Assembly (NCBI GenBank): GCA_951640195.1
Contig: OX621171.1
Coordinates: forward strand, 1,054,001-1,118,000
Source: Porpolomopsis calyptriformis
Taxonomy: Eukaryota; Basidiomycota; Agaricomycetes; Agaricales; Hygrophoraceae
Reading direction: 5' to 3'
DNA: 64,000 bases
Below the pieces are notes generated by a model. It worked only from the letters and a program-made list of their open reading frames with translations, did not search any database and was not told the DNA's origin. The position numbers and the translations under genes were made by a program. Of this stretch, positions 42,329-53,731 are shown one piece after another; positions within the stretch are counted from its first letter, which is position 1, and each line of letters starts with the position of its first letter.

Positions 42329-45300
42329 TTACAGCAGTGCAAAACCTGCCTCGTCTAAGATATCTCCCAGCATATCCACCCCGCCATCTTCGTCATGCGA
42401 TTGTGAGTCTTCTTCGTTGTCTTCCTCGTATCCGTAGTCATACAACTCATCCTCGTTGGGGGTTTCAGCGCCATTGGATCCCATGGGTTCGTCGTCTCTG
42501 GGTTCTTCAAGATTTTTGTGAGGTTGTCGGTCTCCTGTCGAGTCACCCTGGCTAGGGTTCTCGTCGTCTTCATCCGAGACGTCTCCCTCTTCGTTTCCGC
42601 AAGTCGTCGTGTCTGGTGAGTTGGAACCTGGGACAGCGCAGATCCCTTTCTGACCAACGCTACCGCTGTAGTATCGCATAAACATATCGCGATTGACAAA
42701 TCTGTTTGAACCGCAATCAATCAGTATGCAGTAGAGTAGAAATAAGATATATAACTTACACATTCACGTAGGAATAAAACCAGTCTTCATCATTCTCGCA
42801 TGGCCGTCGAGCTAAAGGAGATGGACCTAAAAGATCAGAGCGGTAGCCATATGCAAAAGCTGGGATGAGGTGTGAACCACGGATAACATCTCTTGGGTCA
42901 ATGAACCCGAATGCATCAGGGTCGCGGGAGTCTATGAATCCAACCCAGTGAAGGCGTTTGGCCTTCCAACCAGCATGATAATCAAGATCACGCCCATACC
43001 ACCGGACCCAAAGGAAATCCATCCTTTGGGCGTCCATGGAAGACCCAGCATGTCGGACAAGGGCATGAAAGACCCCAATGATCTGGGTGTACCAGTAGGG
43101 ATGAGGTGATGCCTCGTTGTCATCCTCTTGTGATAAGACCATGACATTCGCATAGCCTGGAATCTGCGGGTTGAGCATATCTTGACACCTCCGCATGTTG
43201 TACATGGTATAGTTGATCTGAAGGACTTTGTGTTGAAAAATCCAGTTATTGACAAAGGAAATGGACAATGTCACGAATCTGAAATTCGAGACATGAGATT
43301 GAGCATGCTGAGGCCGTCTCTCATGAACGTCGAGCAGATTCTAGCTGATCACGTGTAATCTGGTATATATACTGGGAACAACAGTATTGGGTAAGTCCAA
43401 TACTATGACGTTTTAGTCAAGTGGTCTTGACTGTCATCAGAAGCGCACGTTCCCAGTGCAATTCTTAACAGACAAGCAATCTTCATCCAAGAACTGGGTT
43501 GTGTCAGTATTTGAGTCCCCTAAAATACGAGCCAGGAGGTGCTCTTGGAGCTTCAGTAGAAAATCCTAGATCGTATGTTCTCAGTAAAACTCAGACTGAT
43601 GCTAGATGTACTCACAGTGATGGCAGGATCTCCTGCATTGTCGGCAAGAAATCGTGTCACATTGTAGGTGTCACCACCACGAGAGATATGGTGATGACAA
43701 CTTGGATCTTCTGAGTCAAATATCTCGTTGTCAGCGGGAGGTCGTTCTAGGTGGAGTGAAATTTTACGCAAAGTCTCTTGTCGTCGCTGATGCTTGGCGA
43801 TTTGTTCTGTAAATGTTCTCATTTTGTTTGTGCGAGTGTAAAATCTTTTGACCCGTTTGTGCTCGAGTTCTCCCTGAATAGAAACAGTTAGTTGGAATCC
43901 ATATGCACTTGCAACGAACGTGATAGAAGAACTTACCACTTGAGTTGTGAAGTTTTCAGTGGTTCCAAATGCCTGTATAGCTGATATGTAGTCACCCAAC
44001 GCATGAAACTTATACGTGGCCATATTGAAGACTTGTGGTTTAGGACCACCAACCCGTGCCTTCCCTTTACTACCAGAGCCTTTTGCAGCTGTGTGACATC
44101 CACGAGCAGCTTCTTCAGATGGTAGTTCATATGTTGAAAAGGCTTGACAAACAGTTTGGGAGAATTGATGCAGTAAATGGCCAACAGCTGAGGTGGTTAA
44201 TTCAAAAAATTTTAGACTTGATTCAGTGTGTAGACGTAGTTTGGCAAGGGCGTGCCATGTTGAGAGGGTAAAAAGAACGTTGAGTACCATCTCGTTGTGT
44301 GGAGATGGCAGCAAGAATTCAAATACTGGCATTGCGCACTAGGAAATAATGTGAGCAATACTTGAATAAAGGCATTTGAAGAACGCACTTGGAGTAGGTC
44401 CTCAAAATCTCGGGCAGCAAGTTTCTTCATCCCAGAAGCGTTGTTGCTGAATTTCCATATTGTGTCACGACCAAATGTAGGAACTTGTCGATACCTATAA
44501 AAAACAATATAAGTCAAATTGAATTACATGAGCAGTTATGGATTTACCTCCAGTTAAGTTTCTGTATAGCATCGCCACCAGATGCATAGAGTACTCGCAA
44601 GAGATGAGTGAACATGGCCTTCCATACGCCAAGTTCGAATTCGTGCAGGAGGTCTGGAACAAAGAGGGAAAAAAGGTTGACGCCAAAGCAAAGAAGGCGG
44701 CGAGAGAATGCATTCTATGATTGAATTTATATGATAATATTTCAGAAGTCATATTGTGTACTTACCTGTACAGGGACTGAGGAATCGCTGGTTAACATGC
44801 GATCCACTGCCATGCTGTTGACTGCATACCCCTTCTCAAAAATCCATCCCCGTGCAGTCTCAACCTTCCGCTGCCAGTGTTGATTATCTTCCCATATGTT
44901 CTCTCTCCAGCGCATATCCAGTTTTGTCCCCATTCGATGTATTTGATCTTTTAGCACCAAACAGCGTGGACACGGACAATGCCCAAGTGATCGAATTGAT
45001 GCAAGGAGCGCTCTAATAAAATGTACATTAGACATGTCAGATATAAAGGATAATGCACTTACTTTTCAGGGTAGTCGCAAGAGTAGAGAAAGAAGTGAGG
45101 GAATACTCACCTCACTATACCATCCCAGAACTTGACGATGATCCCATGCTCGTATGCATGCATGAACTCTGGATCGAGCAATAGCTCCCAGATTGCATGC
45201 ATAAGATCCCGCTTGAGCTGGGTAAGAACAGCGGCAGTTGCAGTACACATCTTGTATTGTATCAGGTAACTGAAAGACGATATGTTACACAGTTATGAAA

Positions 45301-46687
45301 TATGAATAAAAAACTTACTGTAGGGATATAAGCAAGATGGTTGGCCGAGAATGAGGTTGGCTTGCTGCGGATGTACTTGGAGATGTTGCCGAAGAAGACA
45401 TAGATTGGCCAGAGGGATGCTGTCCCAAAGCTGGCAAGGTGGGTAGAGTCGGAGTAGGGCATCAGAGCGGCTATAACATTTTCAAGAGGGGGGTCATCAT
45501 GGCGATGTTCAGATTGGACCTTCTTGTGTTCAGATATGAAGGCGTCGGTATTGTAAACTTTGCTATAAGCATGCTTGGGTGGTTCACCATCAGACTTCTT
45601 CCGAAAGAGTTTGAAAGGGGTGAGATGAAAATTAATAGAATCAGCTTGCTGGCATGCTGAGACTACAACCTGCGTGAGCTTTCGATACCAGATCCCGTCA
45701 ACTTCAAATTCTGGTGCGTGGAGTTCCGACGTATGTTTGACCTTCTCAGCAGGTAAACGGATCTTGACAGATCCCTTGGTCCAGCCGTCCTTCGCAGCAA
45801 ATTCTGACGTGTTCAGATCTTCATATTCATCCAAGCTCTTGAGTGATTTTGTAGCATTGAATCCCTGGAGTTCATCTATCTTGAAATCTCCAGCAAGAAG
45901 AACATCGTCCACAAGCGTTTGAAGATCAGCGACAGACTTCGTAAGGGATCCATTGTAGAACCAATCCATGAGATGAAAAACAGTCGCATTGAGAAATGAC
46001 CCAAACATATTAGTATTTGGTGGATATGAGACAGAGTGCGGGGGGGTGGTATTATCACAAAGACTGTCAAAGGAAGTAGCCTCGTCTGGGTCGTGGGATG
46101 GTAGAATATCGTAGACACGATAGAAACCAAATCGATTCGGCTCTGTTTCAAGAATGTGCATGTCTAGATCTTCACTGGGTGGGGATGGCGACCCAGGCTG
46201 TGAAGCAACTGGGGAATCCAGAGTGGGAGATGGTGCACTATTTTGCACTGGACGTATAGGTTCTGGCATATGTGGAAGTGGGCATAATTGGGATGGTAAA
46301 AAATCATCATAGCGGCGTGGAAACCTCCGCTGACATCCAGAGGTTGTGGGTAGTGGTCTATATGCCTCAGGTGGGTCTGGTAAATCTATATTGACATCCA
46401 TAGAGTGTGTCTATAAGTACAAATTATTAGTACGATACAAAATAAATGAGTACTTGATGAGATCAAAGTCATACGTCAAGTCCAGTAGAAATATCCTCCC
46501 CCTCCTGCTGCCGCCACTCTTCTGCAACATCCCCTGCAAGCCTACGGGCAACCTTCGCAGCTGTTGCACGCTCAATTCCCTCCAAGAGGCGGACATTCCC
46601 AACTCGTGCTTGTTTACAGGATGCGCGATGTCTTGAGAGTCCATGATTATTCTTGAAGGTAGCATGACAAGATGGACATAGAACCAT
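42329..46687 (-). CDS. Plavaka transposase
   Basis: This is a transposase of the Plavaka group (CACTA superfamily) common in mushroom genomes. ATG 46687 starts with a C2H2 finger: CPSCHATFKNNHGLSRHRASC. After a Pro/Ser-rich linker come SFLNATVFHLMDWFYNGSLT (about 46010), GIWYRKLTQVVVSACQQAD (about 45690), ENVIAALMPYSDSTHLASFG (about 45480), LTQLKRDLMHAIWELLLDPE (about 45215), GHCPCPRCLVLKDQIHRMGT (about 44980), RQVPTFGRDTIWKFSNN (about 44490), KLAARDFEDLL (about 44420), YKFHALGDYISAIQAFGTTE (about 44010), GELEHKRVKRFYTRTNKMR (about 43875), YWYTQIIGVFHALV (about 43100), MDFLWVRWYGRDLDYHAGWK (about 43020) and GFIDPRDVIRGSHLIPAFAY (about 42910), then an acidic tail. Exons join without obvious frame damage across roughly 9 introns, so this copy may encode a full protein. 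Confidence 0.85.
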
Positions 46688-46877
46688 AAGAATTATGAGG
46701 GACAGAAGTAGCAAATGAAGGGAGATCGTAGGCATCGATGAGCACGATGAGCGCAAAAACCATGAGAAATTAGACTTGGGTGTTTTACTTCCAGGCGTTT
46801 TACTTCCACACTTATCATGACGTATCTCTGTGCTTCTTTCTTCTGCACCTCCATCTGCCCCTCTCCCTTTGCTTGCT
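46688..46877. promoter_or_regulatory. Divergent promoter inside Plavaka element
   Basis: 190 bp between the start codons of the transposase (minus) and the DUF6698-like gene (plus). It holds a short tandem pair, ccaggcgttttacttcc (about 46791-46808). Function is inferred from position only. Confidence 0.5.
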
Positions 46878-48794
46878 ATGCCCACAAATGACTGCGACAA
46901 CTCTGACCACGAAAGCCATGGAGGAAATGAGGTTTCAACACGGCTGAAAAGGACATTATCTGACGATTTAGAATCCAACTCTCATAAGAAATCAAGGTGA
47001 GTCAACACAGACCTCTGAGCTGGGCAACTTAGAGTTTATTTTGTAGGATGTCACCACTTGACCCTTACCTGAAAGTTGCGAAATGGATTGGAAGAACCGA
47101 AGACCCGTTCATGAGTTTTATTCAAGTTTTTTATGCAGGTATGGCAGCACACGGAGCTGAGCTTTCAGATGAGCCATATGATGATGGGTACGTGTCTGTC
47201 TTCTCAAGAACATGCACTAACATTTTATTATCACAGCATTACCCAAGAACAACATCAAGATTTGCAACGTATCTTCAATATCATTCTCAAGAAAGTTCCC
47301 TCGTTTGAAACACACTGTCGAAAATTCAAGTCTCAACCACAGCAACTAGATGAGCTTGCGAAAACAGTATAGTCTACTCGTTTACACATTCCTAGTATTA
47401 CTGACATGTTTGCTTCCACAGATGACCCAGGCTATTGGTAGCGCACAGTCAGACAATGTATGCAGCCTGCGTGATACTAGTCTTACCTATGCTGCCCTCA
47501 GCCTGGACAAGAAGGTCCTTGAACCCATCATCGAGCCAAGTAGCGATAAGGCGACATCCCGGGGTTTCAAACACCCCATGCTGAGCTTTTTGCTTTGTCC
47601 GCTAAAATACATCAATGTGTTTGAGGGTGATCGCTTAGGGTGAGTCTTATATCTATCTATTCAATATACGTTAATTGACATACATGATTCAGCACGCTAA
47701 AAAAGCTAGAAGATGGATGCTTAGTCGTATCTCATGATGACATGCCTGTATTCTTATACGACTACAGCATGTATGATCCTAGCAACCTAGAGCAAGGACT
47801 GTTGCGAGGTCCTTATCTCGTTCATGTGAGTACATCTACTTGACTACTAAACCATTGCTCATTGTACACTCTAGATATGGTGTCATATTTTTCAGGGACT
47901 GTCTGCTGCCATGCTCGTGTCAAAACCTAAGGCCAAGGCTGGCCAAGCAAAGTTGAACAATATGGAGCGAGTTACTCCAAGATCGATCGCATATGCTGCA
48001 GTTCAGGTACGTTATTGATCAATATAATTAAGCTAGAACTACTGATCTATACTTATTGTCTAGGCACATTGGGCTATTTGCATGCAAGATGACTGGAGGC
48101 TAGACAATGGCAAGTTCGACAAGGAAATGTTTTTCAAGAATATCGTCAAACTCTTTGAGCTGAACCCTGAGGATGAATGGTGTGTGGACACGATAAAATG
48201 GTGGAACAAGTGAGTACCTGCTACTATATTTCTATTGCTAAATTATACTGGCCCAATAGCACTGTTTTCGGACCTCTATCTCAACCTCAAGACGATATGA
48301 TCTCTCCCTCAATTGCAAGCTCAACCTCCGATTTTTCAAGCATCCTCGCTTGCCGTCGTGCCCGCATCGCCAACAAAGACCACACCCCCACACCTCCCGC
48401 CCTACCTCCCACACCTCCCACCCCATCTCCTGCCCCATCTCCCACACCTCCCGCATTGCCCCCTCCAGAACCTCAACTGCCTATGGGCACTGGTGAAGCT
48501 GACCGTCAGCCTCATACTGACTATTGGTCCATCGACCCTGCCCTTTCAAGCTTGCAGACCAGGGCATCAGTGCCTACTACCAGGTCCAGGCATCCCTTCA
48601 TCCCACCCGCGCGTCGGCTGTTATCCCCCATCCCCACTCCACACGTCAACCAGGACCTCTTTTCTGGAAGCCCTCTTTCCAATGCATCACAGGAAGATCC
48701 TGTTCCCTCACCTGCCGCACCTTCTAAATGTCCTCAAGCCAAAACTAAACCAACTTCCAAGGCCTCAAAGGGCAAAGGACGTCGACGGAACTGA
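46878..48794 (+). CDS. DUF6698-like protein carried by Plavaka element
   Basis: From ATG 46878 (MPTNDCDNSDHESHGGNEVS) an intron at about 46997-47046 leads to MSPLDPYLKVAKWIGRTEDP. Then follow QEQHQDLQRIFNIILKKVP (about 47245), a block typical of the basidiomycete DUF6698 family (TSRGFKHPMLSFLLCPLKYI, about 47550; DMPVFLYDYSMYDPSNLEQG LLRG, about 47742), NMERVTPRSIAYAAVQAHWA (about 47960) and FFKNIVKLFELNPEDEWCVD (about 48132). The C-terminus (from about 48270) is a Pro/Ser/Thr-rich low-complexity tail (PPALPPTPPTPSPAPSPTPP) ending in a basic KGKGRRRN, with stop at 48792-48794. The biochemical function is unknown. Its position beside a transposase inside one element suggests a role in transposition or element control. 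Introns are short and the frame is intact. Confidence 0.75.
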
Positions 48795-49234
48795 TATTGA
48801 GCCTTTATTTTTTTTCTCGCATCCCCTTGCTGATTCGCAGTTGTATCGATCCATGTTTTCTGCCGCTTACATTCTCTGAATCGCGCCTTTCCCTCGCTTT
48901 CGTCGATTACGCATGTCCCAACCTTTTCTCATGTCGCACTCTGGACTTAGCATCGTATTGGTATCGTGTGTATTCGTTAGATACTCGGACTAATAAAAAC
49001 ATCTTGTACCTTGCAAGGAATGGTGCGAACTAAATGAATTGATCATACAATGCAATATAAACATGTAACATAATGGGTGAGAATACCCTGTTCTCGCAAA
49101 CTGACCAGGTTAGTCGAACCTGGCCTACAAAAGATGTGGGGGTTTTGTATTACAAGGTGGGGGTCTTCCAGGTGGTCCAGGTGGACAATACCTGGCAAGG
49201 TCTGACCAGGTAAACTTCTCCGACTTTTGCTGAT

Positions 49235-50330
49235 GACAACAACAACAACAGCCTCAACCTCCTTAACCCCCTCAGCCCCCTCAACAACCTCCCTTGCCTT
49301 AACAACCTGCTCCTCCCCCCATCAAGATTGCAAAACCCAATGAATATGATGGGTCTGCAGCCAAATGCCTCAACTTTATTCAAGCTTTTCATCTAGTCCT
49401 TGATGACAGCCAATGGTCTGACAGATAGAAAATTACTTACATCTTATCGTTCATAAAGATTGGTGTTGCCCAATCATGGGTATGACAGTAGACTCAAGAA
49501 TTCAATCATACCCAATAGGTCGGAGCTGATTATGAAGATTTTATGGAGGAACTCAAGGATAGCTTTGGAGATGTTGATGCGAAGGCGACAGTGCAGGTCA
49601 AGATTCAAAAGGTAACTCAAGGACTTTCCACTGTGGACAATTATAATGTATGATTTGGAGCTCTCACGGATGACACTGGATTCAATGATGATGCACTCAA
49701 AGTTTTTTACTGAAACAGCCATAATCCCAGGATCCTTGAAAAAATCTATGCCCTTGATCCCATCCCTACCACCTCAATGCATGGAAGAAAAAAGCTTCCA
49801 TCTTCGACCGACAACATCTCAAACTCACACTTGAGCATCATGCTGCTCCCTGGAGTAACTACTACACTCCCAGGGAGACCATGGCTCAACTGGCAACCTG
49901 AACCCCCTCCTCTGCTCCTATCAAATAGGAGATATCTTCCCCATCATCAATATCACAAGTTCTGCCAGGCAACTGCTATTGCTGTGGAGAACCAGGCCAT
50001 TGGGTGGACAAGTGTCCTAATCCCTCTCTCACCTCTTCTTCATCAGCACACCCATTGAGTAGTCTGCTGGAAAGTGAGGAAGACTATATGCAGGATGAGG
50101 ATGAGGACAAAACATATGAAGTATTGAGATAGAACAAGTCAATGAGGTGGTTTCCCCAGCTACTACAGAGGAGACTATCTGAGTGGTGGACAACTGTGGG
50201 ATCAATTGCTGGCTGAAGGAGAGAAAAGCTCAGCTCATTAAGGAACTGAAAGAACAGGGTTTTTGAAGAGTCCAGACATTTTGCCTGCTGTTATGGATGT
50301 ATCTACTCAAGAATGTATCACCACCCCATG
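49235..50330 (+). pseudogene. Gag (3' part) of Gypsy copy 2
   Basis: A Gln/Pro-rich run resumes (QQQPQPP), then IKIAKPNEYDGSAAKCLNFI (about 49324), the counterpart of the capsid start in copy 1, and the CCHC knuckle CYCCGEPGHWVDKCPNP (about 49981-50031). Numerous stops and frame changes mark it as decayed. Confidence 0.75.
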
Positions 50331-52396
50331 CAATCTATTTCGAATTCTTGGTACTCTTGAAGAAGGCAATCTCAGACTCATTTTGGATGTTTAGATTGAA
50401 GCTACAAACACTGGTTGACGTGTTCTGGCCACTGCTCTGGTTGATAGAGGAGCCTCTGGAAATTTCATAGACAAATCTTTTGCAACTTGCTACAATTTTA
50501 CTCTAACACAATTGGAAACCCCAATCCCCATATGGAATGCCAATGGATCTGAAAACTGAGGTGGACCCATTGAGAATGATATTGATATTTGGTTAGAGGC
50601 TCCTAGAGGACACAATGAATGGATCTGATTGGAAGTGACCGATCTCAGATCTAAGATGGATATTATCCTCAGCTTCCTGTGGCTTAAAAAGCACAATCCC
50701 AACATCGATTGGAAAGAGGCAACACTGGCCCTAGATGGCAAAGAGATCCTCCATCAATGGATAATTGGTGATGCGGAGTCACTGGGAATGGAATTGGTCA
50801 CACTGGCCATGAATTGATGCATATCAAAGTCAGATAAATCCCAAGCTAGCACAGTGGAAGAAGATATGTGAAACTTTGTACCAGAGGTATACTGGAAAGA
50901 CTATTCTAGTGTCTTTGCCAAAGAATCCTTCGACTGCCTTCTACTGCATTTGGAGTTTGACCACACTATAGAATTGGATGAAACCTTCAAACTAACCAAA
51001 GGCGTGAAATACGCAATGTCCCCCCTCGAAATGGATCACTTATACAAGTTTATTGATGAAAACCTGTCCACTGGATGTATATAAACTTCCAAGTCAAAAC
51101 AAGTCTCTCCATTCTTTTTTGGAAAGAAAGCTGAAGAAGTGAATGCTAAAGGTAAAAGCACTGGCTTATGCCCTATTGAAGATTATTGCTACCTCAACAA
51201 TCATATGGTCCCTGACCATCATCCCCTTCCCCTTCTTCACCAAATACTCCAGCAGCTGAAACTCCTAACAGCATCTCTGTTTATAGTCATAGATATCTGA
51301 TGGGGATTCAACAATGTCAGGATCAAGGAAGGTGATGAGTGGAAAGCCACGTTTATCACTGAAGCAGGCACCTTCAAACCCACTGTGATGTTCTTTGGTT
51401 TGCAAAACTCTCCAGCTACCTTTCAATGGATGAACAACACAAGATTCAAAGAAGTTCTAGATTCTGGAAACATTTTTATCTATATTGATGATGTGCTTGT
51501 CTGTGGAGATGATTTACAGGAATTGCGATACTGGACTTTCAAAACTCTAGATATCATGAAGAGATACAGACTCTCATACAAACCCATCAAATGCTAGTTT
51601 GAGAAGGAAGAAGTTATCTATCTTGGAGTAGTCCTCTCCAAAGGATGAATCACCACCAATCCAAAGAAGGTTGATGCTATCATGTCATGGCCTATTCCTG
51701 AAACAGTGAAACAACTCCAATCCTTCTTAGGCAGCATGAACTTTTGGTGTAGATACATCAAGGGTTTTTCCAAAGTTACTACCCCTCTCTATAAGCTCTT
51801 ACACAATGAGACTGTGTGGGAATGGACTCCCTGAAGACAAGAAGCTTTCGACAACATTAAATCCCTCTTGACAAATGCACCCATCCTCCACATTCCTAAC
51901 CAAGATCTCCCTTATTGTCTGGAGACCAATGCCTCCATCATAGGGATCACAGGAATACCCTCTCAGCTTCACGATGGACACTGGAAACCTGTTGGCTATC
52001 ACTCAAGATCTACCTCCCCTGCCAAAAAGAACTATCCAACTCATGATCTGGAACCCCTAGTGATTATTGATTCCTTTAAACAATGGCGCCACCTCCTTGA
52101 AGGAGCAAGACACAATATTCTCATCAGAACAGACAGTTTGGCTTTGAGATACTTCTCCAAGAATCTCTGTTTATCAAATCACCAAACTCATTGGTCTGAG
52201 TATCTGTCCAGATTCAGGTTCAAAATCGAATATGTTCCAGGGAGGAAGAACAAGGCTGACGGCCTGTCCAGATGCCCAGATTACTTACCTGGCGTCGAAG
52301 CCAATGTGGAGAATGAAGTTCTGATAGCGCGCAACCAATGGATTAATTCAATTGTCAAGTTGTCGAATCCAAGTTTTCTTTCTAGATTACGCTTCA
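50331..52396 (+). pseudogene. Pol (protease, RT, RNase H) of Gypsy copy 2, truncated
   Basis: The protease region reads RGASGNFIDKSF (about 50450), with the catalytic D-S/T-G changed to DRG. It is followed by TPIPIWNANGSEN and a TGA where copy 1 has Arg. RT has RPIEDY-like PIEDYCYLNN (about 51173), FFGLQNSPATFQWMNNTRFK (about 51391) and intact IYIDDVLVCGDD (about 51480). RNase H starts CLETNASIIGITGIPSQL (about 51918) with TDA changed to TNA, and the tether is YVPGRKNKADGLSRCPDY. The frame then passes into foreign sequence at about 52396. Altered catalytic residues and many stops show it is dead. Confidence 0.85.
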
Positions 52397-52542
52397 AAAG
52401 CTCTTACACTCGAGTTCTCCCACCTCACATTCGACCTCACTCCTCCCGCTTCCACCACCCTTTCCCCCACCTCGTCCCATTCTTCTTTTTCTTTGGACTC
52501 ATACTGCACTGCCCCCTTGCCCCCGGATTCCTCAGACGATGG

Positions 52543-53115
52543 TGATATGACCCCTTGGTCCCTTGAGCTCCAGAGTACATGTTCCATATATCTACGTGAT
52601 TCCCCAGACATCTACTATACTGCTATGATGTCCCCGACTACGCGATCTGGGTTCCTGTCTAGCGATTTATCTCCGAATGCTTCAGATTTCTGCGAATTTC
52701 TTCAAATTCTCCGATCCTTCGATTTGCGATCGCAGCTCATATCAAATGATGCATCTGATAGCCAGACATCCATTGTGTAGATCTTCATCGTTTCCATTGA
52801 CCCTTTCACTGGTAGCTTCATTCAGAAGTCTCATCCCTTTACTATATAGCATATAAAGGGATCTTTGTTTTCACAGATATATTTACTTGTAGATATGTTT
52901 GTATCATAGAGAAGGAAGATAGATCCCATCGTCCCACATCTAGTCCTTCATGTTTGAGCCTCTTCGACCACCTCTAGCACTCTAGAGAGTGCTCCGATTT
53001 TCCAATTTCTTCTATTTCTTTGATTTTTATGATTTCTTTGATAGCTCCTTTCTATTGTGCCTCCCATCATCTCTTGGGGCAGATCCCAGAGCTCAGATGG
53101 CTCCACATCGCATCA
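52543..53115. repeat. Solo LTR inserted in Gypsy copy A leader
   Basis: Compared with copy B (gatgacggtctcaaccc, about 57676), copy A has a 573-bp interruption starting TGATATGACC and ending CGCATCA. It is flanked by ATGG (52539-52542 and 53116-53119), or 5 bp ATGGT if the shared T is assigned to the repeat. The TGAT/ATCA ends, short target duplication, internal TATA-like tatagcatataaaggg (about 52845) and absence of coding capacity fit a solo LTR left by recombination. The family is not represented elsewhere in the window. Confidence 0.8.
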
Positions 53116-53730
53116 ATGGTCTTGACCCTTTCATTGAAATCGAACCACATACATTCAATCGCATTCGTATCAGAGTTTATCATTCCCCGACACTTGTTGC
53201 AAATTTTCTCGCCTCTTCCATCTGTGTTTTCTACCATCGCGGATCTTCTCAGATTAGAGAGATCCACATCCAAGATAATCTTCCACTATGCCACCCCATG
53301 TAGGATCCCGTCAACCAAGCTACAGGCTCACAGACAACGAACTAGAGTTCCAGGATGCCATCAACACATTTGAGATATTCTCACCCTTATCATCTCAGAT
53401 CCTTGACCCCTCGACTCCTTCCATCTTCTCTATTCTTGGACCCACCACTCTCCCTGCCCCTTCTCTGTGACCAACAGAAACACCTTCGCCCTTCATGTTT
53501 GGATGTCCCCATTTTCTCCAAACACTGCCTCAACCTCTTTCCCACTTGTCGTCCACTCCTGAGAAGGCAACCACCTCCACCACCCTGTAACGACTGCTTC
53601 CGGAAACCCCCTGGAAACCGAAAGACTCTCCTCCACCAAGAAGGTCCCCCTCCCCTCATTTTTCTCCAGCTCCTTCCCCTTCTTCATCCCCATCTCTACC
53701 TTCAAATCCAAACCCACTTCCTCCCTCACA
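53116..53730 (+). other. Leader region of copy A with conserved small ORF
   Basis: Leader between LTR position and gag. It holds a protein-like stretch (YHSPTLVANFLASSICVFYH, about 53177; then QIREIHIQDN) that matches a stretch in copy B in amino-acid sequence, as well as ELEFQDAINTFEIFSPLSSQ (about 53342). It probably belongs to an N-terminal Gag extension or leader peptide now broken by frameshifts. Confidence 0.5.
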
Positions 53731-53731
53731 A

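Larger units (their letters stand above)
42081..49234. mobile_element. Plavaka-type DNA transposon with transposase and DUF6698-like gene
   Basis: The two divergent genes inside (transposase 42329-46687 minus; second gene 46878-48794 plus) interrupt a Gypsy gag whose halves lie at 42080 and 49235. The 13-bp sequence ATCAGCAAAAGTC at 42081-42093 has its exact inverse at 49222-49234. Both subterminal zones contain scattered accttgcaagg, acctggtc and ccaggt motifs in opposite orientations, as expected for the ends of a CACTA/Plavaka element. The target-site duplication is unclear: trimming 2 bp leaves an AT dinucleotide on each side. Ends are therefore approximate. Confidence 0.75.
41138..52396 (+). 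mobile_element. Ty3/Gypsy chromovirus copy 2, interrupted and 3'-truncated
   Basis: Same family as the element at 21213-28020 but on the plus strand. The 5' LTR and primer-binding region match (agaatcagacttcctt at 41536). Gag starts, is interrupted by the Plavaka element (about 42081-49234), and resumes with knuckle, protease, RT and RNase H. Similarity stops abruptly at about 52396 after the RLRFK motif following the RNase H tether. Integrase, chromodomain, the extra ORF and the 3' LTR are missing; the sequence of Gypsy copy A begins there. There are many stop codons, so this is an older, dead copy. Confidence 0.88.

Noticed and set aside
43313..43450. Possible tRNA or small RNA in the Plavaka gene
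   Set aside because: No tRNA arm pattern was found; the stretch is mostly an exon (DFLLKLQEHLLARIL on the minus strand) and its flanking intron.
48313..48879. 188-codon Pro/Leu-rich ORF overlapping the DUF6698-like gene
   Set aside because: It is a +1 frame of the Pro-rich low-complexity tail; the true frame is fixed by the upstream conserved exons.
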